Assembly: GCA_002633005.1 (NCBI GenBank) | Contig: NMRA01000832.1 | Span: 4,679 to 44,592 of the forward strand | Direction: 5' to 3' | Source of the DNA: Phoronis australis | Lineage: Eukaryota; Phoronida; Phoronidae | DNA length: 39,914 bases | In this document: positions 10,397 to 22,200 of the stretch, piece by piece | Numbering within the stretch: the first letter of the stretch is position 1 | Layout of the letters: each line of letters begins with the position of its first letter | Made by a program: the position numbers and the translations under genes | Notes under the pieces: model-generated | The model's input: the letters and a program-made list of their open reading frames with translations, nothing else | Told to the model about the DNA's origin: nothing | Database searches by the model: none

Positions 10397-12250
10397 GTAT
10401 GATATTTGGAACAAAACTATGAACTTAAAATTGGTTATATTGCCAACAGAGATAAGGTTTTCTTGTTGACCTTGTCCCAACTTGAGTCTTGAGTCTTTTT
10501 GTCGTGGAAGTCACGTTTTCAATGTACTGACTGTACGATATCGAATGAGAAAAAATCTTTTACTAAAACCCAAAATGTCCTTTGCTTGGCCAATTAGAAA
10601 AGCCAACCCATGGTCTGGTACCGGTCAACTTCCTACCCATTGACTTTTCAGTGCTCGACGGTTTAGACTGCAGGTACCACCTCATCTGTGCCTTAGGCTT
10701 TGCTTTGCCTGGGCTACCTGGCTCATGTCCTGGCTGTGGCCATCGCTCTTCATACTACTACTAGACTTCATACGCTGGAAGCTTTTCGGCAAATTATGCT
10801 TCACACTGATTAAACCATCAAAATCACGTTGCTATAAATACCTTGTATACGTAGTGGGACACCTTAGGAGGCTGTTGATCAGTTGATGTCTTTAACTCTT
10901 CGCGGTTTCAACAAATATTGCCATGTACCAAATTAGACTCGTCGAACTTTTACTGCCGTCCGAGTTTCCTTGACCTATCCTGAAGCATAATTCATTAATT
11001 CATCAGCCTATCTTTGTCTAACTGTTCAAAGGGTACCCTTATCTAGATAGTCTCAAAATGGGTACTTGAAACAGGTGTTCCCACTTTCAACTCTGTTGCA
11101 TTTTAGTCAAAACTAAACACAGCAATTGAAAGCTCCAGCGTTTCTCAACGACGCAGTGTTTGACATGGTTAGCCTACTTTTAATGTTGAAGAGAGGGTGG
11201 TGAAATAAAAAACAGATTATTTGGCTCCTGTCTTTCTTCGTTCACTGACAAAAGGCTTTTCATTGAAAAAACACTCTAAGCAATGCCATAATCTCACTGT
11301 ATTGTAATGTAAATGTAAATTTTTATTCGAAAACTGCTTTGTTCAGATAATTTGGAAAAAAAAATTTGTTTTCTTGCGATGCTGGCTGCTGATCACAGAA
11401 GTTTAACCTCTTGTTACCTGCTGTCTAACTTTATTTGACAACATCTTATGGTGTTGGTAAAGGGTGGAGGCAATTGTATTCTCTCCTCTCTTATGTAATT
11501 GAACAGTGTAGGATTAATTGGCTAGCCAGCTATGGCTGTGTGTGACTGAATGTATGCTTGTATCACACTTTGTATCAGAGCCAAGCATAAATGTGTTAAC
11601 GCTTCACCCAGTTCTTCACATTTTGCCCATTGTCAAGTACTGGTAATCGGCCTCAGGGTAGCCTTCGAAACAGTTTTAATAATGTCCTTTAGTTTCATTT
11701 CACAAATGTTGCGTAGTGATTTATGAATGCTGTGTGATAAGAGTTTCAAGCAAATAGAATCACTGAGTGTGGCACTTTCTGGGTTATGTATATTCAAGAT
11801 TTCGTAATAAACATTATAAAAAAAGTGTTACGGTAAGACTATGCAAGACACAATTTGCTGAAATTTATTGTCTCATATTTTTCACAAAATGTATGTCGGT
11901 GAACCACTAAAGACTATGTTCTGTACCTTTATTTACATGTCAGCTCTCACGACATTGGTGCAAGCCCTGAGACATGAAAAAGTTCATTTCCTGTGATTTT
12001 TCTCAGAAATTGGTGAGATTTCACCGTTATAATTGATGCAGTTTAAGGTTGTTTTGTTACAGATCTTCGTTGTGATTCATAGTAAGTGTGGTTGATTTTC
12101 TGATTCTTAAACTTATTTGTTTTTCAATTTCAGAATCTACCCTTTGACATCAATAACAAGTACAAGTTAGGCGCATACTTTGTCCTGTTCTTCGGCAGTG
12201 GACTCACAGCTCCGTTTGCTCTAGTGCGATTCCAGTTGGCAAAGAAGTAG
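10289..12250 (+). CDS. COX7C: cytochrome c oxidase subunit 7C, mitochondrial precursor
   Basis: Two exons, 10289-10396 and 12134-12250, join in phase 0 into a 74-aa protein, somewhat longer than the roughly 63-aa mammalian precursor. Residues 1-25 are an Arg/Ser/Thr-rich mitochondrial presequence with no acidic residue. The mature part has the family signature NLPF near residue 37, then a single hydrophobic span (LGAYFVLFFGSGLTAPFALV) and a basic tail, VRFQLAKK. COX7C is a nuclear-encoded single-pass subunit of complex IV in the inner mitochondrial membrane. The start is the first ATG after a CpG-enriched upstream region and gives a textbook presequence. It is the only intact gene in the window with all exons visible. 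Confidence 0.93.
10765..10860 (+). repeat. dispersed repeat, copy 1
   Basis: It lies in the COX7C intron and contains GGAAGCTTTTCGGC, AATTATGC, ACTAxACCATCAAA-type and TAAATACCTT motifs in the same order and spacing as at 39260-39345. The two copies clearly belong to one interspersed family. Confidence 0.85.
12134..12250 (+). CDS. COX7C: COX7C exon 2 (mature core and stop)
   Basis: Acceptor TTTCAATTTCAG precedes 12134. The exon starts NLPFDINNKYKLG, contains the transmembrane segment and ends in TAG at 12248-12250. Confidence 0.92.
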   Translation, partial: NLPFDINNKYKLGAYFVLFFGSGLTAPFALVRFQLAKK

Positions 12251-13896
12251 TACATGTAACTAGAAATGTCATATTGAAGTTCAGGTATGTTTGTAAGTAT
12301 TGTAAGTGAAGAATGACATTGTCGCTTCTCTAAGGATCTCCGTCGCATTGCTCCAGTTCAGTTATTTTCTTACCTCGTTAGCAAGATGTACCTAATGATA
12401 TACTTGTTGGAAAACTTTGTTCAGATGGTAAATCTCCATTGGCTGTTTTCAGGCCTTTTGATTTGCAAGTTTTTGCAGTGTTGATCATCACTTTCTCTCA
12501 GTGGCGTTGGGCAGTTTGCAGAAAATTTTGCCCATTTACTATGGTCTTGTTACTGAGGGAAGTTTTACAGATTTTTTATTTGTTTGGGGAGACATCGCCT
12601 TTAAAAAGTAAGATTTGGGAAGTGAAAAAGGGACTTTTAGTGGCTTATATCTCTATAGTTTGGGAGTACATAAGAAATCTGAGACAAACTTATCTGCATA
12701 TAGATAGTTAAAACACAATTCAAATAACGGACGATCGCCGCACAAATGAAAAAGTTCATATTGATTCAACCTTTCATCTATTAATAAGACATTAGGTTAT
12801 AAACAATAAGACATCAAGTGTCGACATACCAGTTGACATACCATGGTGATGACCTATGTACTATTTACTATTCTCTGTATTTCTTTCTACACTCATTTCG
12901 TTACATGGGTGTAACCTGACTGGTATGTTGTTTTCTTAGTTGGAACCAATATTTTCACCAGATACGATTTCGTTTTCAGTGTGGTGTGCTGTATTTATTT
13001 GATTCGCCCAATGGAGATGGTCAACTATAGCTTGGAAAGAGGATGTATTCAGATTTCTACGCCTTGCAAAGAACACACTCAAGATGGACTGTAGTAAAAT
13101 ACACATTGGAGATGTCAGTGTGGTTGTGCTGTATAACTGATTGATAAAATTAAACAGACTTTTAAAACATAATGCAAGGGAGTTGTTCCATATGTACGCT
13201 ACAAACCATAAGTATTCAGACAAAACGACCCAGAATTCCATCATGAGTGCAAGCCAAATTCCTCGCCGAAGTAACCTTCCTGTTATGATCAAGAATGAAG
13301 AGGAATTTTAGTTTGTTAAAACTAGACAGTTAGTAAGATGGCAACCTATTCCGTAATTAGAATTTTACCAGCTGTTACCAGTGTTAAGGGAATTACTCAA
13401 TGACAGGAAAACGCTATTTTGTCTGGATGCTTGTCATGTAATGTGAGCTTACACTCACATGACTATCAAAAAGTTAATTTGCAGTAACCAAATAAACTTG
13501 TACGCAGTATTATACTTGGGACTTGAAGAATGAAACATTATAAGTGAACATTGCAAACTAGGCACACTTTATTGGGTTGATTGTATATGGAAAGTGACAA
13601 CAGGGGAGTTGGAGGTTTTCAGTTAGAAGGGCACAGGATCATAGACTTATACAATCACACAAAGGAATACGAAATGGCCACTACCCCCATCAAGTCAATT
13701 GTATTGCCATCTGTGAATTTCATTAAAATGTCTGAACATTTATTTCATGGCTGGACAGAATTGGCTTTAGTATGCTGTTGCTATGCTATATGCTCTGTTA
13801 CACCAAGGATTATTTTTTGTGAAACTGGTCTAGACCTATCCTTACTGGTGACTAATCAGTATAAGCTGCCCAGGAGCTATTGAACTGGTAAAACAT
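12251..13896. other. COX7C 3' region, no assigned gene
   Basis: AATAAA at 13491-13496 is one possible distal poly(A) signal for COX7C; none is close to the stop. On the minus strand, 12936-13292 is open for 118 codons and is preceded by a possible acceptor (ATAACAG), but its product is unrecognised. TTTATT near 13568 would serve as a minus-strand AATAAA for the terminal exon candidate at 13897-14282. Confidence 0.4.
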
Positions 13897-14282
13897 CTAC
13901 AGGTCATCCATGAATGTCAATGGAATACGGAATATTTCTCTTGATTTCTGTCTCTTTGTTCTCTTTTTTCTTGGAACCGGGTCATCCAGACTGACCTGTA
14001 ATTTATGCGAGGTCGTTTGCACGAGGTCACAAGGTCGTACACACACATCAGTGGTGAGATTATTTTGTTTGATCTTGACTGTGTAAGATTCTAGGAGTTC
14101 ATCCGCTGGATGCTGCGTTACTTCACAAGCACACTTCTGGTTGGCTTCTTGACGCTTGCATTTTTGTTCAGTCGAATGTGTGCATTCTGATTTGTTATCG
14201 TTTTCACTCCTGTCATCTTCCCACCAATGTACAGGACGAGTGTCTGGCTCTGACACCGACTCAAACGTATCGCGTTTTGTCC
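13897..14282 (-). CDS. candidate terminal exon of an unidentified minus-strand gene
   Basis: A 386-nt open segment reads from a plausible acceptor (CTACAACTAG) to a stop at 13897. The peptide is hydrophilic. It has an acidic start including PVHWWEDDRSEND, a Cys/Lys-rich middle, then a basic PRKKRTKRQKSRE cluster that looks like a nuclear localisation signal, and ends IPLTFMDDL. A possible poly(A) signal on this strand lies about 330 bp beyond. I do not recognise the family. Upstream exons on this strand should lie between 14340 and 18900, but the duplicated and possibly misassembled DNA there hides them. It could also be a chance open frame. Confidence 0.35.
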
Positions 14283-14570
14283 CTAGTTGTAGCAAATGAA
14301 TTGATAAGTAAAAGGGACTATGAATATGCAAGCTCAAAAATCAACTGTTGATTTAAGACAGTTTAACCAGTCTGCCTTTTTTCTAAAATCGGATTATAAA
14401 TAATTTATATTACTAAGAACTGAGTGGTCAGGCCTATTAAAGATGTATTTGCACGTTTCTAACTATGCTAATGCATACCAGAAACTAAACAACAATGCTA
14501 TTGCAACAATCCATGCTAAACAAAGTGCAGTTGTATGCATTTATAACTTGTAAATGGGAAAACAAAAAAT

Positions 14571-16008
14571 TATGAAAATAGGTGAACTTTGCACTAATGA
14601 CGTGCCTCGTGGGCTCACATAGCCTGCATAATGTAGTATTATTCCCCATCACCATGTCACGATATTTACCAAACATGGTAAAGTGATTTGCCGCAGTTCA
14701 TTATTGCCACAAAACATTCTTAAAAGCATTTGACAATTTTCAACCTACTTCATATTCACATCGTGGCTATATGTTGTGTTTTTAACTAATTTGGCCAAGC
14801 AATCGCACTTAGTTTCAGTTACCATGGCAGTTTGGCCATCGTGAGTTTCAGGTGATATATAACCAATTTCAAAGTCAACAAAGCAAGAGTGATAGAATTG
14901 CTTCAGAAGGAAAAATACACCCAAGAAGACATTTAATATTTTTCAAACCAAGTCATGATTAAAGGTTTCTTTAAAACTACTCTAAAACCCTTGATTGGAT
15001 GCAAGACAATCTTTAGGTTTGAGAGAACTGACAATTTATTATTGGTATAGAGACCAGGCCAAATGACATGGTGCATGACAGAGGGCAATTTTATGCCAGT
15101 ATGGTTTCAAACAGTGATGAAATGCAAGTTCTTTGGAATAACTGAAATCATTTCTCGCCAGATTAAGTTACAAGCTGAAGCCATATTTCTAGCAGTGGGT
15201 GGTCTAAATCAACGGTTATTTTTTATGGAAAGCTGTTTCATACTTGCTTTAAGAGGCTACACATTCCAAGTAATTGCACATGGTATCAAGGGAGTTCCCA
15301 TGGTATCAAGGGAGTTCACATGGTATCAAGGCAGTTCACATGGTATCAAGGGAGTTCCCATGGCATAATTCTGATATGTTTAAACCTGTCAAGGTGTCAT
15401 TTTGTTTTTGACTGGTGTGCTCATAAACAGCAAGGCCCAAATACGTTTAAGGATAATTCGAACAAGGTCAGCGTTATGTTACCACATGACGTCTGCTTGT
15501 TAATACCATAATCCCACAAGTACAAGCTCAGAGGATTCAAATTGTTCAGAACAAGAATGGCATGGGCTTGAAGACGTGGTTAATTGGATATTCGTGCACA
15601 ACCCATGCACTCGTATCGTAAATTTGCTCTTCATCACATGAATTAAAGACTTTGGGTAAAAGCACATTTCCTATTGCCAACTTGTAAGTTTAAAAACTCA
15701 TGCAGTCAGTGATGTGCTGTAGACTTGATCTGTTGTTACAAGGGCAGTTTACTGGAATAATCTGCAGATCATGACATCATAGTTGAGTTGGTTGAACAAA
15801 ATTAAGAACAGGTTTTTAAATGGACATGAGTGAATGTAAGTTTGGGCTTAGACCCAGGGTTAGGCTTGTACCACGAGACTATAGTTTTCCTTTGAACACC
15901 TACCAAAAATGTTAAATTTTTTAAAGTTTTCCAGATACTTTCGATACGACATGTTTGGGATTATGACATCATAAAAAGAAATTGCATCACAGTGACATGA
16001 AATGAAAT
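14571..16008. repeat. 1.4-kb direct duplication, copy 1
   Basis: It matches 16166-17551 along its whole length with scattered single-base changes and indels, including about 33 nt near 15655-15690 that copy 2 lacks. It ends at 16008, where the two copies diverge abruptly. No convincing coding exon is seen in it. Confidence 0.9.
15279..15358 (+). repeat. 20-bp tandem repeat, 4 units
   Basis: Four units of CATGGTATCAAGGGAGTTCC or close variants, followed by CATGGCAT. The corresponding site in copy 2 has three units. Confidence 0.95.
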
Positions 16009-16164
16009 AAGGGCTGTTCCAGTAATATCCGTGTGGGAGGGGGGGGGACGGCAGTAGAAATAAAAATTCATGGGTGGTGGTCTTCAGAAAAAAACTCAAA
16101 TTACGGGTGGTCGTTCCTGTAAGAAGTGATGCATTAAAATGGGTGGTATTTTTTGACCTGTTAA
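16009..16164. mobile_element. truncated mobile-element-like tail at a contig end
   Basis: At the point where copies 1 and 2 diverge, copy 1 continues with GGGCTGTTCCAGTAATATCC, a G9-type run and repeated GGGTGGT stretches up to the single N at 16165. A GGGCTGTTCC start resembles the terminus of a short DNA transposon. The assembly stops inside it, so the other end is not visible. Confidence 0.4.
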
Positions 16165-16165
16165 N
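16165..16165. other. single-N sequence join
   Basis: A lone N separates the end of copy 1 from a sequence that restarts at the equivalent of 14571. One-base gaps of this kind are usually placeholders for joins of unknown or negative size. Confidence 0.9.
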
Positions 16166-17551
16166 TATGAAAATAGGTGAACTTTGCACTAATGACGTGC
16201 CTCGTGGGCTCACATAGCCTGCATAATGTAGTATTATTCCCCATCACCATGTCACGATATTTACCAAACATGGTAAAGTGATTTGCCGCAGTTCATTATT
16301 GCCACAAAACATTCTTAAAAGCATTTGACAATTTTCAACCTACTTCATATTCACATCGTGGCTATATGTTGTGTTTTTAACTAATTTGGCCAAGCAATCG
16401 CACTTAGTTTCAGTTACCATGGCAGTTTGGCCATCGTAAGTTTCAGGTGATATATAACCAATTTCTAAGTCAACAAAGCAAGAGTGATAGAATTGCTTCA
16501 GAAGGAAAAATACACCCAAGAAGACATTTAATATTTTTCAAACCAAGTCATGATTAATAGTTTCTTTAAAACTACTCTAAAACCCTTGATTGGATGCAAG
16601 ACAATCTTTAGGTTTGGGAGAACTGACAATTAATTATTGCTATAGAGACCAGGCCAAATGACATGGTGCATTACAGAGGGCAATTTTATGCCAGTATGGT
16701 TTCAAACAGTGATGAAATGCAAGTTCTTTGGAATAACTGAAATCATTTCTGGCCAGATTAAGTTACAAGCTGAAGCCATATTTCTAGCAGTGGGTGGTCT
16801 AAATCAACGGTTATTTTTTATGGAAAGCTGTTTCATACTTGCTTTAAGAGGCTACACATTCCAAGTAATTACACATGGTATCAAGGGAGTTCCCATGGTA
16901 TCAAGGGAGTTCACATGGTAACAAGGGAGTTCCCATGGCATAATTCTGATATGTTTAAACCTGTCAAGGTGTCATTTTATTTTTGACTGGTGTGCTCATA
17001 AACAGCAAGGTCCAAATACGTTTAAGGATAATTCGAACAAGGTCAGCATTATGTTACCACATGACGTCTGCTTGTTAATACCATAATCCCACAAGTACAA
17101 GCTCAGAGGATTCAAATTGGTCAGGACAAGAACAGCATGGACTTGAAGACATGTGGTTAATTGGATATTCGTGCACAACCCATGCACTCGTATCGTAAAT
17201 TTGCTCATCACATGAACTAAAGACTTTGGGTTAAAAACTTATGCAGTCAGTGATCTGCTGTAGACTTGATCTGTTGTTACAAAGGCAGTTTACTGGAATA
17301 ATCTGCTGATCATGACATCATCATAGTTGAGCTGGTTGAACAAAAATTAAGAACGGTTCATTAAATGGACACCAGTGAATGTAAGTGTTGGCTTAGACCC
17401 AGGGTTAGGCTTGTACCACGAGACTAGATTTCCTTTGAACACCTACCAAAAAAGTTAAATTTTTTAAAGTTTTCCAGATACTTTCGATACGACATGTTTG
17501 GGATTATGACATCATTAAAAGAAATTACATCACAGTGACATGAAATGAAAT
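16166..17551. repeat. 1.4-kb direct duplication, copy 2
   Basis: It repeats 14571-16008 at an initial offset of 1595 bp. It lacks the 16009-16164 tail and carries 3 rather than 4 VNTR units. It continues into unique sequence after 17551. Confidence 0.9.
16874..16933 (+). repeat. 20-bp tandem repeat, 3 units
   Basis: Same repeat as at 15279-15358 with one unit fewer, at the equivalent place in copy 2. Confidence 0.95.
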
Positions 17552-18992
17552 GAAAAAAGAAATGAGAGCATTTTATTTAGGACATAAGTGCAATCCATCC
17601 ACTCATGGGAGCAGACAATCTTCAACTTCATCAACCTTTAACTTCTTGCATACAACTGCAGACTCTGGGTTGTCTGGTTTGACTGTGGTATTATTCCACC
17701 AAATGATTGTTGTGAACGGATTTTATTACAGAAATGTGACAAATTTGAACAAAAACAGTGTCCAACTAAAACTTGCCTTTATCCTTATTGGCATTGATAA
17801 AAGTCCTCAAACTGCTAAATAACGTAAAGTTGTTTTCCCCATTGGGTTATTTGGAAAAATTTGACAACTAAAATTTCACGGATGTGCCATGTTGTATTTT
17901 CAATTGAAGTATTTCCATAACCCACTCTACAAAATACTAGCTAGCCTCACTTTCAAAAGTACATTGCAGACAGGTACAATATTGATAAACTGATCAGACT
18001 GAGAAGCCAGCACCATGCAAGTGAGTTAATTTGTACAAATAGATGGTCTCTTTGTTACATTCACTAAAAACGTCCAATAACAATTAATTATTCAATGTAA
18101 CAGTTACGGCGAGGTACAGCTGTTCTAGACATCTCAGCCTCAGGTCTAACCTCTGAACTCAAAATTCAAATTACTTTTTCATTTTCAACCTACTTTTGTA
18201 CGAACTCAAGATAAGTGTCTATAAGTGTGTGCTAAAGTATATTCTGGATTACAAACGGGCGATTCTAGACTAACTTTGCACTTCATAACCCTTAGATTTG
18301 ACCCGGAAACTAGAGATTGTAAATTCAGACTTAAATTTATAGTTTAAAGTTCTGGTCATCAAATGTGAAAAGGGATTAGACATTCCTCCATAGACTATAG
18401 TTCATGAACCATCAGTTCTGTATATTCTCAATGTATGAGATCAATGACCTTTTTTCCAAGACCGAAGCATACTTACTAAGGCTGCCTGTGGAATTGGCCG
18501 ATTTTACTTCTGGTGTGAACGTCTGCTGACTATGGTTTGTGAAGTTTTACAACTGCACTTCCTGAACTACAGCCAGAATTACTCGTGGCACAAAAAGTCC
18601 ACTTACGGAAGGCTTTTCAATGCCGCAATGATTTCTTGTGTACTGCTGAGCAGTAAGATGCCAGAATTTTCAACCCACATACACTAACTAGAATCAAACA
18701 TTAGCACTCAAAACAAGTGGCACCTCCGCTGGGAATTTCCTCGTAAAATATCAGAGTAGCAAATAAATTGCATATAATCTATACCATACTTTACTTGAAC
18801 ACAGAAAAAAATAACTGAACTAAGAAATTAAACTCCAAGCCCTGATTTTGTTATAATGAACAATCAAAATGCACTGTTACTTGTATTACATCACTCAACA
18901 TTAAAATGCTGTACTTCAACCCAATCCAATCTTCATGCAATACAATACATGCAGAGCCTTTTGTTTATCGCAAGGTCACGATCTCATCGTTG
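17552..18992 (-). other. region downstream of the UTP25 stop, no assigned gene
   Basis: This probably includes the UTP25 3' UTR. TTTATT near 17569 and 17721 are possible minus-strand AATAAA signals. Two short minus-strand segments, 18607-18683 and 18108-18150, have splice-like ends with compatible phases, but no recognisable product. A peptide-like stretch ending KKLKVDEVEDCLLP reads on the minus strand near 17600-17690, and is also unrecognised. Confidence 0.35.
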
Positions 18993-19242
18993 TTAAGTTT
19001 CCTCTCCTGTCACAAACATATGAACAGACTTCTGGGAGTTTAACATGTGAGTGGCCCGTTCTGATCCCACAATGGCCGACAGTCTGGAAGCCTCATATCG
19101 TGTGTACATCACTGTACAAGTCATGTCGTCCGTTTTTCCAATTCGCTTTTTGTCTTGTAGCATATTGCACAGCTCGCTGTAGAAATGGGGATACCTGGGC
19201 AGTTCATAGAACACTATGTGCTTGATTCCACGGATACGGAAC
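18993..19242 (-). CDS. UTP25: UTP25 terminal exon 17
   Basis: Acceptor ATTTCTAG lies right of 19242. 82 codons run from [15 protein letters not shown] through the [14 protein letters not shown] segment and a conserved VG.ERA motif to VTGEET and a TAA stop at 18995-18993. The first base completes an Arg codon begun in exon 16. Confidence 0.95.
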
Positions 19243-22200
19243 CTAGAAATGTTATGAGCATGTATACAGAAATTGCTTACAAATGGTTATATACATCACT
19301 TCCATCACAAAAATTGACTACAGATTTAGACCACTTACTGCTAAAATTGACCTCAAAATGGAGGTGATTTCAGGGCTTTGAAGGAATTGACAGTTTGTTA
19401 TTACTCAAAACCTGAGACTCTACAAGTTGGCTTCTCGCAGCTTGTCACTTCATACACCAAGCATGACCTTGAGGAATAACGAAATCGCCTGCCATTTCTT
19501 TGCAAACTCAGAAATCACTTCTCATCTGTGTGAGGAGGAAAGTGATATCAATTTTATTGCAGAAAGTGGTCTAAATCTAAAGTTTGTTTCTTGGACGGAG
19601 TGTTAGTTCATAACAGCCTTAAATACAGTAACAAATTTAGTACCAAACCAAATTCATCTGATTAACCACTGAAAGGTTAACAAAATAGTCGACTAGCTAC
19701 CAGTTTGGTAATAAATAGCAGGATTGTTACGTTTGATCAAAACACAATCTTTTTGGTTGTTAGTGAACAAACTGATCTGTAAATGAAATTTTTGGGCAAT
19801 TCCACAGTATTTGCCTCCTCCATTACAAGAAAAAATATTGAGTTATCGAGCATCCATTCAATTTGCCGGTCTAGTTGACTCTAAAATTCCGCAAAATTCT
19901 TGTACGCGAAAAGATGAATACTGTGGAATCGCCATTTTGACATTGGGAATTATTTTCAACAATCTTTCAAGTTCCAAAATATCATATCTATTTTATATAT
20001 ACTACTAATTTTAACGTTTATAGGACAAGTGTTAAAAGTCTTAGGGTGAAATATCTCATAATTATCACTCAACTGGATTCAAAATTATTTTGTTTGTCAC
20101 ATATTAGTGTGTATGTAAATTCAATAATAATGTTACATTTAAAATGCAGAAAACCAGAAGATTAACAAACACAAACCGCCTATAAAAATGAAGCCTTTCT
20201 GTATACAGCATAAAAGCAGTGTTTCCATGGAAGAAGAAATGACGTGCTCTGGAAATTCCTTTGTCATTGGTGTACCTAAATGAGATACAGAAAAAAGTTG
20301 ACATATGAGGTAGACTGAAATTGGTCAATATTGTAAAAGATAATGAAAAAATTTTTTCCTGGTTTGTAATTGTGGTGAGCCCGAGACTGCCTTTCACGTA
20401 GACCTAATAAACAATTGCCGGCAGATAAAGCCCCATCCTGATACCTTATATGGTCTATTAGAGCTGTACAGGACAGAAGACCACACCAAAACACCTGAAT
20501 AAGACTCGTGCTACTTATCTTTAGAGCAGTTGTTAAGCAACTCTTCATGAGAGCNATAACGAAATCGCCTGCCATTTCTTTGCAAACTCAGAAATCACTT
20601 CTCATCTGTGTGAGGAGGAAAGTGATATCAATTTTATTGCAGAAAGTGGTCTAAATCTAAAGTTTGTTTCTTGGATGGAGTGTTAGTTCATAACAGCCTT
20701 AAATACAATAACAAATTTAGTACCAAACCAAATTCATCTGATGAACCACTGAAAGGTTAACAAAATAGTCGACTAGCTACCAGTTTGGTAATAAATAGCA
20801 GGATTGTTACGTTTGATCAAAACACAATCTTTTTGGTTGTTAGTGAACAAACTGATCTGTAAATGAAATTTTTGGGCAATTCCACAGGATTTGCCTCCTC
20901 CATTACAAGAAAAAATATTGAGTTATCGAGCATCCATTCAATTTGCCGGTCTAGTTGACTCTAAAATTCCTCAAAATTCTTGTACGCGAAAAGATGAATA
21001 CTGTGGAATCGCCATTTTGACATTGGGAATTATTTTCAACAATCTTTCAAGTTCCAAAATATCATATCTATTTTATATATACTACTAATTTTAACGTTTG
21101 TAGGACAAGTGTTAAAAGTCTTAGGGTGAAATATCTCATAATTATCACTCAACTGGATTCAAAATTATTTTGTTTGTCACATATTAGTGTGTATGTAAAT
21201 TCAATAATAATGTTACATTTAAAAAGCAGAAAACCAGGAGAAGATTAACAAACACAAACCGCCTATAAAAATGAAGCCTTTCTGTATACAGCATAAAAGC
21301 AGTGTTTCCATGGAAGAAGAAATGACGTGCTCTGGAAATTCCTTTGTCATTGGTGTACCTAAATGAGATACAGAAAACAGTTGACATATGAGGTAGACTG
21401 AAATTGGTCAATATTGTAAAAGATAATGAAAAAAATTTTTCCTGGTTTGTAATTGTGGTGAGCCCGAGACTGCCTTTCACGTAGACCTAATAAACAATTG
21501 CCGGCAGATAAAGCCCCATCCTGATACCTTATATGGTCTATTAGAGCTGTACAGGACAGAAGACCACACCAAAACACCTGGATAAGACTCGTGCTACTTA
21601 TCTTTAGAGCAGTTGTTAAGCAACTCTTCATGAGAGCTATGGACAATGGTCCTTAATCACCGGATATCGTAACACAGATAAGTGTTCAGGCAAATAAGTG
21701 ACNTATTTTCAACAATCTTTCAAGTTCCAAAATATCATATCTATTTTATATATACTACTAATTTTAACGTTTGTAGGACAAGTGTTAAAAGTCTTAGGGT
21801 GAAATATCTCATAATTATCACTCAACTGGATTCAAAATTATTTTGTTTGTCACATATTAGTGTGTATGTAAATTCAATAATAATGTTACATTTAAAATGC
21901 AGAAAACCAGAAGATTAACAAACACAAACCGCCTATAAAAATGAAGCCTTTCTGTATACAGCATAAAAGCAGTGTTTCCATGGAAGAAGAAATGACGTGC
22001 TCTGGAAATTCCTTTGTCATTGGTGTACCTAAATGAGATACAGAAAAAAGTTGACATATGAGGTAGACTGAAATTGGTCAATATTGTAAAAGATAATGAA
22101 AAAATTTTTTCCTGGTTTGTAATTGTGGTGAGCCCGAGACTGCCTTTCACGTAGACCTAATAAACAATTGCCGGCAGATAAAGCCCCATCCTGATACCTT

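Noticed and set aside
15063-15368. 101-codon plus-strand frame ending in the 20-bp repeat (and its copy at 16658-16921)
   Set aside because: Its end is translated VNTR, its two copies break differently, and it has no known domain or splice context.
17550-17822. 90-codon plus-strand frame
   Set aside because: No recognisable family, compositionally like the surrounding AT-rich DNA, and starting at the edge of the duplication.
20177-21358. Tandem exon duplication as a real protein-level innovation in UTP25
   Set aside because: The contig-tiling pattern and lone Ns explain it completely, and the copies encode identical residues. Mutually exclusive exons usually diverge.
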